32,919 bases of DNA from Ichthyobacteriaceae bacterium (GCA_023145615.1 JAGLDK010000077.1:1-32919), one strand, 5' to 3'. Shown: positions 17,766-27,338, counted from the first letter of the stretch. Notes: generated from the sequence alone by a model not told the origin. Numbers and translations: made by a program.

Positions 17766-18557
17766 ATGAGCATTTTAGAAGCAATAGTATTAGGAGTAGT
17801 ACAAGGATTAACTGAGTTTTTACCAGTTTCGTCGAGCGGACACCTTGAAATAGCAAAGGCAATATTAGGAGGAGATACAGTGCCAGCAGAAAGTATGTTG
17901 ATGACAGTAATATTACATACGGCTACTGCTTTAAGTACTATAGTTATTTTCAGAAAAGATATAATGGAAATTTTAAAAGGGTTCTTTCAGTTTAAATGGA
18001 ACGACGAATTTAAATTTTCTTTAAAAATTATAGTATCAATGATTCCAGCTGCAATTATTGGAGTTGCATTTAGCGATGAAATTGAAAATATGTTTGACGG
18101 TAACCTTACAATGGTAGGAGCAATGTTATTAATAACAGGTTTACTGTTGTTGCTTGCTGATAAAGCAAAACCATCTGAAAAAAGTGTATCGTTTAAATCG
18201 GCACTTATAATTGGAATTTCTCAGGCAATAGCAATTATGCCAGGAATTTCTCGTTCGGGAGCTACAATTTCTACTTCTGTATTATTAGGTATAGATAGAG
18301 AGCGTTCGGCACGTTTTTCTTTTTTAATGGTTGTGCCTTTAATTTTAGGTAAAATATCGAAAGATTTATTAAGTGGAGATGTTGTATTAGCAGAATCGTC
18401 TTTTACACCAATGGTAGTTGGCTTTGTAGCAGCTTTTATTACAGGGTTATTTGCTTGTACTTGGATGATATCGTTAGTGAAAAAGAGTAAATTAACTTGG
18501 TTTGCTATTTACTGTTTTGTAGTGGGAGCTATATCTTTAGGATATACATTATTGTAA
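17766..18557 (+). CDS. uppP: Undecaprenyl-diphosphate phosphatase UppP (BacA)
   Basis: A 263-residue polytopic membrane enzyme that removes a phosphate from undecaprenyl diphosphate to recycle the lipid carrier for peptidoglycan and glycan export. Both signature motifs are present: LTEFLPVSSSGH at residues 15-26, holding the catalytic Glu17 and His26, and PGISRSGATIS at ~159-169, with the conserved Arg. About eight helices are visible and the length is normal. It leads a transcript with truB 63 bases downstream. Confidence 0.96.
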   Translation: MSILEAIVLGVVQGLTEFLPVSSSGHLEIAKAILGGDTVPAESMLMTVILHTATALSTIVIFRKDIMEILKGFFQFKWNDEFKFSLKIIVSMIPAAIIGVAFSDEIENMFDGNLTMVGAMLLITGLLLLLADKAKPSEKSVSFKSALIIGISQAIAIMPGISRSGATISTSVLLGIDRERSARFSFLMVVPLILGKISKDLLSGDVVLAESSFTPMVVGFVAAFITGLFACTWMISLVKKSKLTWFAIYCFVVGAISLGYTLL

Positions 18558-18620
18558 AATGCTATTAAATTATTAGCATAATAACACATCTTAGATTCAA
18601 CTAATAAAGGCAGTACTAAA

Positions 18621-19319
18621 ATGGATTTAGATTATTTTAAAGAAGGAAAAGTTTTTTTAATTGATAAACCACTCACTTGGACATCGTTTAACGCTGTTAG
18701 CAAAATAAAGTGGTTGATTAAAAAGGAGTATAAAGTAAAGAAAATAAAAGTTGGTCATGCGGGTACTTTAGATCCGTTGGCTACTGGACTTTTAATTATT
18801 TGTACCGGAAAATTTACTAAACGAATTGAGGAATTTCAGGCTCAGGAAAAAGAATATACCGGAACTTTTACTTTAGGTGCAACTACTCCGTCGTACGATC
18901 TTGAAACTGAAGTTGATCAAACTTATCCAACCGAGCATATTACGGAAAAAATGATAAACAATGCTGTTGAATTGTTTATTGGAGAACAAAGTCAATATCC
19001 ACCAATATATTCGGCATTAAAAAAAGAAGGACAACGTTTGTACGACATTGCACGTGCCGGAAAAACTGTTGAAATTGAGCCTCGAAATATTAATATAATG
19101 GAGTTTGAAGTTACTAGAATTAAACTTCCTGAAATAGATTTTAGAGTTGTGGTTTCGAAAGGAACTTACATACGTTCTTTAGCTTTCGATTTTGGAAAAA
19201 AATTAGAGAGTGGAGCACATTTATCAGCATTACGCCGAACTAAAATTGGAGAATATAATGTTGATGATGCTATAAGTCCCGAAGAATTTGAAACTCAATT
19301 TAAAGAAGAGGTTTTATAG
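18621..19319 (+). CDS. truB: tRNA pseudouridine-55 synthase
   Basis: A 232-residue cytoplasmic enzyme that makes pseudouridine 55 in the T loop of tRNAs. The catalytic motif GHAGTLDPLATGLL holds the nucleophile Asp51. Other family segments are KEYTGTFTLGATTPSYDLE, QYPPIYSALKKEGQRLYDIARAG and SKGTYIRSLAFDFGKKL. It lacks the C-terminal PUA extension of E. coli TruB, as is usual in Bacteroidota. It is probably cotranscribed with uppP and is closed by the hairpin at 19375. Confidence 0.95.
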   Translation: MDLDYFKEGKVFLIDKPLTWTSFNAVSKIKWLIKKEYKVKKIKVGHAGTLDPLATGLLIICTGKFTKRIEEFQAQEKEYTGTFTLGATTPSYDLETEVDQTYPTEHITEKMINNAVELFIGEQSQYPPIYSALKKEGQRLYDIARAGKTVEIEPRNINIMEFEVTRIKLPEIDFRVVVSKGTYIRSLAFDFGKKLESGAHLSALRRTKIGEYNVDDAISPEEFETQFKEEVL

Positions 19320-19374
19320 AATAAGAAGTTTATATAAAAAATATATTGTGTTTACTATGAATTTAAATACATTT

Positions 19375-19408
19375 ATAATTAAGGAACTGTAAAAGGTTCC
19401 TTAATTAT
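19375..19408 (+). terminator. Terminator-like hairpin after truB
   Basis: A 13-bp perfect inverted repeat (ATAATTAAGGAAC / GTTCCTTAATTAT) with an 8-base loop and T-rich sequence after it. It lies 55 bases after truB and only 28 bases before the TTG start of the next gene, so it may also affect that gene's leader. Confidence 0.75.
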
Positions 19409-19436
19409 TTATTCTAACTTACTACTTGCTACTATT

Positions 19437-21908
19437 TTGAAATTATTTAATGTAATAATAATTGCTATAACATTACTTGTTGTAACACCCATTGCTTCAT
19501 ACTCTCAGAGTATTAGAGGGAAAGTTATTGACTCTGAAACAAATTTGCCTGTTGAATTTGCAAACGTAATACTGTCTAAATCTAAAAACGGTTGTATGAC
19601 CGATATTAGAGGAGAATTTGAGTTAAAAAAAGAGAAAGGCGATAGGTTTGTTTTAATTAGTTTTATAGGTTACGAAACTAAAAAAGTTAGAATTACCAAA
19701 AAAAGATATTTTGATGTATCGTTGAATCCTGATTCGGAAGTTTTAGACGAGGTAGTTCTGGTGGGAGATAGAACGAAAGAAAATCCTGCACATTTTATTC
19801 TGAAAAAAATCAGAAAAAACCACAGTAAATATTCTCTTAAACAAAGCAAAAACTTCTCGTACACTAAGTACGATAGAGTAAGATTTGACTTGTTTGATAA
19901 AGATAGCACTTTAAAACATTTGTATGGTTTTAAAGAGTTTAATCAAATGACGGATAGAAAATATACCAAAGACGGGCTTACTTATTTGCCACTTTTACTT
20001 TTCGAGGAGGTTAATAAAGTGTATGAAAAAACAATGCCAACAGCTAAAAAAGAGATTTTAGAAGCTAGTAAAACATCGGGTTTTGAAGGTAACGAAAGTG
20101 TTACAATGTATATTAAAGAATTGTATTTAGATTATGATGTTTTTAACGATCATATAATTCTTTTCAGAAAAAAGTTTTATAGTCCTCTTTCGTCAACAGC
20201 CTTACTAAATTACAAATATGCCATTGTTGATAGTACAATGAGTGATGAAGGAAATAGGTTATATGAAATTGAATACTTTCCACGCCGAAAAAATGAGTTA
20301 ACATTTAAGGGGTCTTTTTGGGCAGATACAGTTCAGTATGTTGTAAGTAAAATTGATTTAACAGCTACAAAAGGGTTTAATGTTAACCTTGTAAATCATA
20401 TTAATATTTCTCAGGATTTTAAAAAGATAAACGATCATTTAATTTCGGTTGTTAAAGATAGTTTAACAATGAATTTTACACCGTTTAAAGAGGATCAAAC
20501 AATTGGTGCTTTGGGTACAAAAACTTCTATTTATTATAATCAGAAATTAAATGCTGTATCTCCGGTATCTTATATTAAGAGTACAAATATTTTAGATACA
20601 GTTTCTTATTCGAAAAGTAATGAGGATTGGGATAATTTGCGACCAGTATTGTTGCCTACTACCGATAATCAAGTGTACTCTATGCATGAAGAACTTGGTA
20701 AGGATGAAAAATTTATTTTCTTAAATAAATTGGGTAGAATGTTTACTTCGGGTTACTACAATGTTGGTGTTGTTGATTTTGGTAAATATTTTAATACTAT
20801 TGGACAAAATTACATTGAAGGTTTAAGGTTGCAACTTGGTGCTAGAACTTTTTTTACTAGAAATGACAAATGGCGTATTGGAGGTTATTTAGCTTATGGT
20901 TTTAAAGATAATAAGCTAAAGCATGCAATTGGTTTTAAATATTTACTATCAAACAATAATAGAGTTATTTTTTCGATAGGAGCAAGGAGCGATATGGAGC
21001 AACGTGGAGTTCTTCTGTCTCAAGAAAATAGTGTTTATTCTAAAAACTATGCATCAAACTTATTAACCATTGGTAAAAATAATAAGCTTACAAATACTAC
21101 ATCTTATTTAGTTGGTTTAGAAGCCGAATTAATTAAGAATTTACGTTTTAAAACCACTGCTAAATACGATGAATTACGTTCTTTATCTCAGTTTAATATG
21201 TCGTATTTAGATGTTAAAACGGGTAAGGTAGTTGATGAGTTAAAAGATTTTCAGATAATAGTATCGATGATTTATACTCCTAATAAAAAAGAAATTGGAA
21301 CAGGAGTTAGCCGTGATAAAGTATTTAATTGGTTTCCTACTTTAAGAGTTAAATATGTTAGAGGATTAAACGATGTTTTAGGTTCGGGTTTCAATTATCA
21401 TAAAGTTAAATTTTATTATCGACAACCATTTTTAACTGGATTTTTCGGAAAAACAATAAGTACTTTCGAGGCTGGTAAGATTTTTGGAACTGTTCCATTA
21501 CAATTAATGGATATAATTCCGGGTAACCAAACCTTGCAGGTCTCAGAAAACATGTTTAGCCTTATGGGGTATTACGAATTTGTTTCAGATACGTATACTA
21601 CTCTTCATATTGATCATCATTTTAATGGTAGAATAATGGGTAAAATTCCGTTGCTAAATAAATTTGATTTGCGTGTTACAACTGGAGCTAGAGCTTTATG
21701 GGGAGATATTACCAATCAAGAAAATAGAGATATTAACCGCTCTGAAGTTGACTATTTAGCACCAAATAAAGGTTATTACGAGTATAGTGTTGGTGTTGAA
21801 AATATTTTTGATTTGTTGCGTATTGATGCTGTTTGGCGTCCTACGTATTTGAATAATCCTAATTCTCATCCATTTGGAGTTAAATTGGATTTAAAATTTG
21901 CTTTTTAA
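19437..21908 (+). CDS. DUF5686 / CarboxypepD_reg-like outer-membrane protein
   Basis: An 823-residue protein. A signal peptide (KLFNVIIIAITLLVVTPIASYSQ) is followed by a carboxypeptidase-regulatory-like domain typical of this phylum (SIRGKVIDSETNLPVEFANVIL ... GYETKKVRI, residues ~25-105). A long DUF5686 region then ends in alternating beta strands like an outer-membrane barrel, with a last residue Phe. The start is TTG: the frame is open back to 19383 with no ATG or GTG, and only the TTG at 19437 gives a whole signal peptide. Substrate and role are unknown. The TonB-plug motif of SusC proteins is missing. Confidence 0.82.
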   Translation: MKLFNVIIIAITLLVVTPIASYSQSIRGKVIDSETNLPVEFANVILSKSKNGCMTDIRGEFELKKEKGDRFVLISFIGYETKKVRITKKRYFDVSLNPDSEVLDEVVLVGDRTKENPAHFILKKIRKNHSKYSLKQSKNFSYTKYDRVRFDLFDKDSTLKHLYGFKEFNQMTDRKYTKDGLTYLPLLLFEEVNKVYEKTMPTAKKEILEASKTSGFEGNESVTMYIKELYLDYDVFNDHIILFRKKFYSPLSSTALLNYKYAIVDSTMSDEGNRLYEIEYFPRRKNELTFKGSFWADTVQYVVSKIDLTATKGFNVNLVNHINISQDFKKINDHLISVVKDSLTMNFTPFKEDQTIGALGTKTSIYYNQKLNAVSPVSYIKSTNILDTVSYSKSNEDWDNLRPVLLPTTDNQVYSMHEELGKDEKFIFLNKLGRMFTSGYYNVGVVDFGKYFNTIGQNYIEGLRLQLGARTFFTRNDKWRIGGYLAYGFKDNKLKHAIGFKYLLSNNNRVIFSIGARSDMEQRGVLLSQENSVYSKNYASNLLTIGKNNKLTNTTSYLVGLEAELIKNLRFKTTAKYDELRSLSQFNMSYLDVKTGKVVDELKDFQIIVSMIYTPNKKEIGTGVSRDKVFNWFPTLRVKYVRGLNDVLGSGFNYHKVKFYYRQPFLTGFFGKTISTFEAGKIFGTVPLQLMDIIPGNQTLQVSENMFSLMGYYEFVSDTYTTLHIDHHFNGRIMGKIPLLNKFDLRVTTGARALWGDITNQENRDINRSEVDYLAPNKGYYEYSVGVENIFDLLRIDAVWRPTYLNNPNSHPFGVKLDLKFAF

Positions 21909-22022
21909 TTGTTTTTTTGTGCATTTTTATTGTCATAAAATTTTATTGAGCGTACCTTAATTAATGTTAATTGTAGATGTTATAATCTTATGCAATTAGC
22001 ATTAATTATAATTTAGTACATC

Positions 22023-22826
22023 ATGCAAAGGCTTATAATGTGGCTTGTTTATATATTGGCTACAAATACCGTTTATTCTCAAAATATTTCTACAGGATGT
22101 GTTTCAAATTCCTTGGGTAATTCGGTAGTGGCAAATACAGGCTTTTGGTCGGTGCTTGCAAATCCTTCAAGTAGTGTGGTGAGCAAAAATAATAGTATTG
22201 GTGTTGATGTTGAAAACAATTTCATGATTAACGAATTGTCTACTTACACACTTGCCGGTTTATATAAGCTTGATGAGTTTGGAGATGTTACTGGATATAT
22301 TCAACACTTTGGTTTTACTACGTATAGCATAAATATTGCTTCGGTAGGCATATCTAAAAGCATAAATTCAAGCAACTTCTTTTCGGTGCATTTAAATAAT
22401 AAGTGGGAAAATTTAAAAACCGATGAATTAAGTTATACGAATTATATACCTGGTTTTCAGTTGGGGTATTTTTCGGTTATTACCGATGATTTTCATTTTG
22501 GAAGTACACTTATTTATTCTGTAAATTTTAATAAAAACACGAAAAATGAAACAATGTTTTCGGTAGGTTTTGCATACTATCCTTCAAAAAACGTTAAGTT
22601 TTTATTATCTGTAAATCGTAAAGATTTAAATGTAATTTCGGTAAATGCAGGTGCCGAATATTCTTATGATAGGTTACGTATTAGGGGCGGTTATTCTTCT
22701 AATCCTAAAAATATATTTATTGGTTTCGGTATTAATTTTGATAGTGTTTATGTTGATTTAGCATTTGGCTTTCATCAAAATTTAGGAAACTCATCGGGGA
22801 TATCAACAAACTATGTTTTTAATTAA
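22023..22826 (+). CDS. Probable outer-membrane beta-barrel protein, function unknown
   Basis: A 267-residue exported protein with a signal peptide (MQRLIMWLVYILATNTVYSQ). The mature part has an N-terminal 'GFWSVLANPSS' stretch like the NPA region of FadL/PorV-type barrels, then regular amphipathic strands to the end (FHFGSTLIYSVNF, FSVGFAYYPSKNVKFLLSVN, VDLAFGFHQNLG). It sits directly upstream of the helix-hairpin-helix outer-membrane protein, only 10 bases away, so the pair is likely cotranscribed. I do not recognise a named family. Confidence 0.65.
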   Translation: MQRLIMWLVYILATNTVYSQNISTGCVSNSLGNSVVANTGFWSVLANPSSSVVSKNNSIGVDVENNFMINELSTYTLAGLYKLDEFGDVTGYIQHFGFTTYSINIASVGISKSINSSNFFSVHLNNKWENLKTDELSYTNYIPGFQLGYFSVITDDFHFGSTLIYSVNFNKNTKNETMFSVGFAYYPSKNVKFLLSVNRKDLNVISVNAGAEYSYDRLRIRGGYSSNPKNIFIGFGINFDSVYVDLAFGFHQNLGNSSGISTNYVFN

Positions 22827-22836
22827 TTTTATTTTG

Positions 22837-24906
22837 ATGAGTAGAGTGTTTAAAATAAAATTCAGTAACAGTATTGTTGTTATGCTTTTGTGTTTTAGTT
22901 ATAACACGTATTCTCAGTCTATTCCTCAATCTATTTCTGAAACCATAATTGAAACAAATATTGAATCGGCAATTGATAGAACATCGGTTAATGATGATGT
23001 TATTGAAGGTGGAGAAAGGTTTTCGGAACTTGCGGAAGAGTTTTCTTTGTTGTCGGAATATAAAATAGATGTTAATAATGTTGGAGTAGAAGAAATTAAA
23101 AAACTACAACTTGTTTTAAATACTTATCAAATAAGTAATCTTTGGAGCTATTTAAAACGCAATGGAGAGTTGTATTCGGTTTATGAACTTACAAGTATAA
23201 AAGGTTTTGATAGAACTGTTATTGAAAAATTAATACCTTTTATAGAGATACTTCCTATAAAATCAATACGAAAATATAGTTTTAAAGATTACCTGAAATA
23301 TTCTAAAACACACTTGTTGTTAAAAACTCAAATTTTAGATAGTCCTACTAATAACTTCCTCGATTCAATATCTTTTTTCAGTTCAAATTATTCGAAATAC
23401 ATTAAGCTTAAATTTAATTCGATGAACAGAATTAAACTTGGTTTGACTTTAGAAACCGATGCGGGAGAACAAATGTTAAATGGATACGATTCGGTTTTCG
23501 ATTATCAATCGTTTAATGTTGAGTTTAATAATATGTTTGGTTTTCAGAAAATAGTTATTGGAGATTATGGTTTAGAATTTGGACAAGGATTAGTGCTTTG
23601 GTCTACTTTTGGATTTTCGAAAACATCTAATGCTACTAATGTTATAAAACTTAGCAGAGGTGCTGTTTCTCATGGAGGAACAAACGAAAATGAATTTTTT
23701 AGAGGTGCAGTTGTACAGTATAAAATATCGGATTTTAGTATTACTCCATTTTACTCTAATAATATTATAGATGCTAATTTAAAAGAACACAACAGTATTG
23801 TTAATAGTGGATTGCATCGTACTGATAATGAAATTGGCACCCAAAATAATGTTGAGAAACAAGACTTTGGGTTAAACGTAAAACGAACATTTTCGAAGGT
23901 TTCAACATCGGTTACTTATGTTGAAACTAGCTACAATAAGTTTATTAGTTCGGGTAACGAAGTGCGTAACAAGTTTTCGTTTTCGGGTAATAAAAACAGG
24001 CTTTTATCGGTTGATTATTTTTGCAATTTAAATGAGGTGTTTTTAGCTGGAGAATTTGCAAAGAATTTTGAAGGAGGATTGGCAGTAAATAGTAGTGTGT
24101 TGTTTGCTCCAATGCCCGAATTTAATGCAACGGTATTGTATAGAAATATAAATAAGGAATATAATGCGTTTAATAATTCACCTTTTGCCGAATATTCGTC
24201 GGGTGCAGAAAAGGGGGTATATATAGGAGTGAAATCGGAGCTTAATAAATTTTTAACCATAAATGCTTATGTTGATTGGTTTGAAAAAACATGGGTGTAT
24301 TATTTAAACGATTCTCCATCAAAAGGCACTGAAACAATGTTTAGTGTTGATTATAAGTTTAACAGACAATCGGTGTTAAATTTTAGAGTTAGGCACGAAC
24401 AAAAAGCAAGTAATGTAAGTGGTAATTATATTGGTTATGAAGTAGATAAAAACTTTTTAAACAAATCGGTTGATACAAATAAAGGAACGTATAGGTTAAA
24501 TCTGAAAAATAAAATATCTAACCAATTTAGTGTTTCAACGCGTGCCGAATATGTTACGTATAAGCATGTTGATTTTGAAGATGGTTGGTTGCTATCGGAA
24601 CAAATTGTATGGAAACCTTTAAATAGTGAGTTTCAGGTTTATGCATCGTATGCTGTTTATAATACTGATAGTTGGTTTACCCGAATTTATATTTACGAAC
24701 GAGATGTGCTTTATGCTTTTAGTGTGCCAGCATATTATGGTAGGGGAGAAAGGTTGTTGATTGGAGCCAAGTATAAAATATTGAAAAATATAAATTTGTG
24801 GGCAAGATATTCTGTAGCATCTATTTCTCCAACAAAACAAGGGGTTATGCAAAGAGATAGTTACATTAAATCGTTGTTTAAGTTTCAAGTCCAGATTAAA
24901 TTATAA
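22837..24906 (+). CDS. Helix-hairpin-helix outer-membrane protein
   Basis: A 689-residue exported protein. I prefer the ATG at 22837 over the one at 22813, because it opens into a signal peptide (MSRVFKIKFSNSIVVMLLC...YSQS) and avoids overlap with the preceding gene. Residues ~60-150 hold a helix-hairpin-helix-like repeat pair (KIDVNNVGVEEIKKLQLVL; YSVYELTSIKGFDRTVIEKLIPFIEI), the motif seen in ComEA-like proteins. The remaining ~540 residues are beta-rich and barrel-like, with GDYGLEFGQGLVLWSTFG and a last strand KFQVQIKL. Proteins with this build are common in Bacteroidota but of unknown function; DNA contact at the surface is only a guess from the motif. Confidence 0.8.
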   Translation: MSRVFKIKFSNSIVVMLLCFSYNTYSQSIPQSISETIIETNIESAIDRTSVNDDVIEGGERFSELAEEFSLLSEYKIDVNNVGVEEIKKLQLVLNTYQISNLWSYLKRNGELYSVYELTSIKGFDRTVIEKLIPFIEILPIKSIRKYSFKDYLKYSKTHLLLKTQILDSPTNNFLDSISFFSSNYSKYIKLKFNSMNRIKLGLTLETDAGEQMLNGYDSVFDYQSFNVEFNNMFGFQKIVIGDYGLEFGQGLVLWSTFGFSKTSNATNVIKLSRGAVSHGGTNENEFFRGAVVQYKISDFSITPFYSNNIIDANLKEHNSIVNSGLHRTDNEIGTQNNVEKQDFGLNVKRTFSKVSTSVTYVETSYNKFISSGNEVRNKFSFSGNKNRLLSVDYFCNLNEVFLAGEFAKNFEGGLAVNSSVLFAPMPEFNATVLYRNINKEYNAFNNSPFAEYSSGAEKGVYIGVKSELNKFLTINAYVDWFEKTWVYYLNDSPSKGTETMFSVDYKFNRQSVLNFRVRHEQKASNVSGNYIGYEVDKNFLNKSVDTNKGTYRLNLKNKISNQFSVSTRAEYVTYKHVDFEDGWLLSEQIVWKPLNSEFQVYASYAVYNTDSWFTRIYIYERDVLYAFSVPAYYGRGERLLIGAKYKILKNINLWARYSVASISPTKQGVMQRDSYIKSLFKFQVQIKL

Positions 24907-25020
24907 ATTTGCAAAATATTTCGGACAATGTTGCTGAAATTTAGCAAGTTGAATTTTTAATAAACTAAGGTTTAATAAGGGTTGTACTTGTTTTTATAAT
25001 AATTACAAATATTTGGATTG

Positions 25021-25782
25021 ATGAAGGTAGATGTTGATAAGTTTTTTACTCCCCGAAATGTAGCTTTGTTTGGTACTATAAGTATTCATGTTTTTTTGAT
25101 GGCTATATTTTCGCATCTATATTTAGGAGGTAATGGCTATGATACCAAACAGCCTGATTTGGTTATTGATTTTACTGAGGAAGTTGTACAAGAAGAACAG
25201 CAGGTTAAGGAAGAAAAAGCTGACTCTGAAAACGAAAAAGTTGCGAGCAATAATATAATGGACGAGTTTAACGAGTCGTACTCTAACCAAGCATCAAGTA
25301 AGTCGAACGAAAATAGTATTGAAAGCTTACGTTCTTCTATGAAATCGTTGAACGATGTAAGAGGAGATAAAGGAGAAGAAGCTAAAGATTTGTTTTCGGA
25401 CGATGCCATTGATCGTAAGGTTGATATGAAACATTATGTTAGGGAAGAGGAAACCGAAGGAAGTGGAAATGCCGATAGAAGTGCCAAAAATGCCTTTACA
25501 GGAAATAGTACAGTAAACTATTATCTTAAAAATAGATATAACGATAGAATGCCAAGCCCAGTATATACGTGTATTGAAGGAGGAACCGTATATGTTAATA
25601 TAGAAGTTAACCAGCAAGGAAGTGTGGTAAATGTAAAGTTTGATAAAAAGAAATCAACAACAACAAATCAGTGTTTAAAAGAAACGGCTTTAGATTATGC
25701 CAAAAAGGCTAAGTTTAATAGCGATTTTAAAGCGTCTGAAATTCAGAAAGGTAATATATCGTACACTTTTAGAAAGCAATAA
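25021..25782 (+). CDS. TonB-like energy transducer domain protein
   Basis: A 253-residue protein with one N-terminal membrane anchor (NVALFGTISIHVFLMAIFSHLYLGG, ~12-37), a long charged linker rich in Glu, Lys and Ser (~45-150), and a C-terminal domain of the TonB type (GGTVYVNIEVNQQGSVVNVKF, then CLKETALDYAKKAKFN, ~180-253). It lacks the Pro-rich linker of E. coli TonB. The ATG at 25021 is used rather than the TTG just before it. Such proteins may energise outer-membrane receptors or have a structural role; exbB/exbD are not adjacent. It is monocistronic. Confidence 0.75.
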   Translation: MKVDVDKFFTPRNVALFGTISIHVFLMAIFSHLYLGGNGYDTKQPDLVIDFTEEVVQEEQQVKEEKADSENEKVASNNIMDEFNESYSNQASSKSNENSIESLRSSMKSLNDVRGDKGEEAKDLFSDDAIDRKVDMKHYVREEETEGSGNADRSAKNAFTGNSTVNYYLKNRYNDRMPSPVYTCIEGGTVYVNIEVNQQGSVVNVKFDKKKSTTTNQCLKETALDYAKKAKFNSDFKASEIQKGNISYTFRKQ

Positions 25783-26312
25783 ATACAATACTCTGAAAAG
25801 AAGTAACACTATATGGTATGTATAATTTTTTCATGCCTTAAATTAAATAATTTTACCACTAATATTGTGGAATAATAGTTGCCTTTAAGGAGTTGAAAGA
25901 TTTATTAGATACTAAGATAATGTTGTCTCAGTTACTAATAGGTATTTAAGCTCCATCTACTTCGTTTCGCTTTACTTCGGTTATTACGTTTAATATGACG
26001 TTTTTATATATTCTACACAAATAATGGCGGAACCAATTAAAAGCAACTTAGCATTTTAATACAGCTATATTTATTAGAGCCCATATTTTTAATTAATACC
26101 TCTAAATTAATCATAAATTAGGAGCTTATCTTTTCTGTTTAAACTTACTATATAAATATTTAGGGTTATTAAAGAGTATTATCTTGATATATTGTATAAC
26201 ATGCACTAAATAAGTGCTTTATATTAGAGTTGGTGCGTTATTTTATCAAACTATTTGTAATTACATCGATAAAATTACTTAAATTGTAAGTAATTAATTA
26301 CAAATCCAGAAT
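25783..26312. other. Intergenic region before the LuxR-type regulator
   Basis: 530 bases without a convincing gene; the longest frames are short and without a ribosome site. The only clear structure is the large hairpin at 26253-26305. A stretch near 25952-25990 (CTCCATCTACTTCGTTTCGC...) is more GC-rich than its surroundings and has a CTTCG-type short repeat, of unknown meaning. Confidence 0.5.
26253..26305 (+). promoter_or_regulatory. Bulged hairpin in the leader of the LuxR-type gene
   Basis: Two nested perfect inverted repeats. The outer one is ATTTGTAATTA (26253-26263) with TAATTACAAAT (26295-26305). The inner one is ATTACTTA (26274-26281) with TAAGTAAT (26287-26294) around a 5-base loop. 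The right arms abut and the left arms are split by a 10-base bulge. The structure ends 7 bases before the ATG at 26313, so it could block ribosome access in RNA or serve as paired operators in DNA. Confidence 0.55.
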
Positions 26313-27338
26313 ATGTACCAGATAGATCCTCACTTAGAAATACTTAGTCCTAATACTACAGAGCCTTTATTCTCTCATGTTTCACATTCAAAAAATATTG
26401 ATTTGTTGATAATTTGTGAAACAGACAGGAATTTAAAGCTTTTTGAGAATGTGTTGTTACAATCGAACTACACATTTAATATTATGATAAGCGATATTGA
26501 CGACTTACATACTATAGGAGATAAAAAGCCAATACTTGTACTTGTTTGTATGGAATTAGCAAAAGCTAATAATTATAGGGTGTTTAAGTATTTGCTTGTA
26601 AAGGGGCTGAGGTCGGTAATAGTAGGGTCTTATAAGCAATTAGAGAATTTTTCGTTAGATATGCAATGGAAAGCTAACGACATATTAGTTGCTCCTTTTA
26701 CACCCCAGGAACTTGATGTGGTAATTAGTAATCAGATTATTCCTTTTAATAATTCAGATTTTAACGGAGAGCTATCGAGTAACACAAAAGATGTGCTTGA
26801 TTTAATTGATCAGCCAATACTTATGTTTCATAAAGATAGGTTGATTTATAAGAACAGGCTTTTTAATGAAATTAATAGCAACATGACCAATAATATCTAT
26901 GATATTTTTGAATATTCATCTCATGATGTATTAAAGGAAGCTTTGGCTAGTAATAGTAACACATCAACTATTAAAGTAAAATTATTTGATGATGTTAAGA
27001 ATGTATTGGATGTTAAATTAATGCTGAAACAGAATCAATCTTCTAAATTTACTACTATAGGATTTCTGGTAGAAGAGAAAGAACAGGGTATTGAATTAGA
27101 AAATGACACTATAATTAGTAGGTTTCCATTGAAAATTGCAAAAAAAGATGTGTTTTCGGAAAGAGAAACTGAAGTTTTACAACTTTCTATAACCGGAATG
27201 AGTTCTAGAGAAATTGCCGAAATCCTTGAAATATCGAAAAGAACCGTTGAAAAGCATAGAGGGTGTATAGTGAAAAAGTCGAATGCTAAGAATTACATAG
27301 AAGCAGTAGTGTTGGCAATAAAAAAACGAATTATTTAG
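26313..27338 (+). CDS. LuxR-family regulator with degenerate receiver and PAS-like domain
   Basis: A 341-residue cytoplasmic regulator. Residues ~27-145 look like a response-regulator receiver (ILVLVCMELAKANNYRVFKYLL; LRSVIVGSY; DILVAPFTPQELDVVI), but the phosphorylated Asp is missing (CME after the third strand) and the conserved Lys of the K-P-F turn is Ala. Residues ~160-265 resemble a PAS fold (IDQPILMFHKDRLIYKNRLFNEI). Residues ~278-341 are a clear LuxR/GerE helix-turn-helix (FSERETEVLQLSITGMSSREIAEILEISKRTVEKHR). It stands just upstream of curlin-like genes in the same direction, so by position it resembles CsgD, the LuxR-type activator of enterobacterial curli; control of this locus is inferred. 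Confidence 0.82.
   Translation: MYQIDPHLEILSPNTTEPLFSHVSHSKNIDLLIICETDRNLKLFENVLLQSNYTFNIMISDIDDLHTIGDKKPILVLVCMELAKANNYRVFKYLLVKGLRSVIVGSYKQLENFSLDMQWKANDILVAPFTPQELDVVISNQIIPFNNSDFNGELSSNTKDVLDLIDQPILMFHKDRLIYKNRLFNEINSNMTNNIYDIFEYSSHDVLKEALASNSNTSTIKVKLFDDVKNVLDVKLMLKQNQSSKFTTIGFLVEEKEQGIELENDTIISRFPLKIAKKDVFSERETEVLQLSITGMSSREIAEILEISKRTVEKHRGCIVKKSNAKNYIEAVVLAIKKRII

Noticed and set aside
25940-26000. A possible insertion-sequence remnant in the more GC-rich stretch before the regulator
   Set aside because: No terminal inverted repeats, target duplication or transposase fragment could be found.
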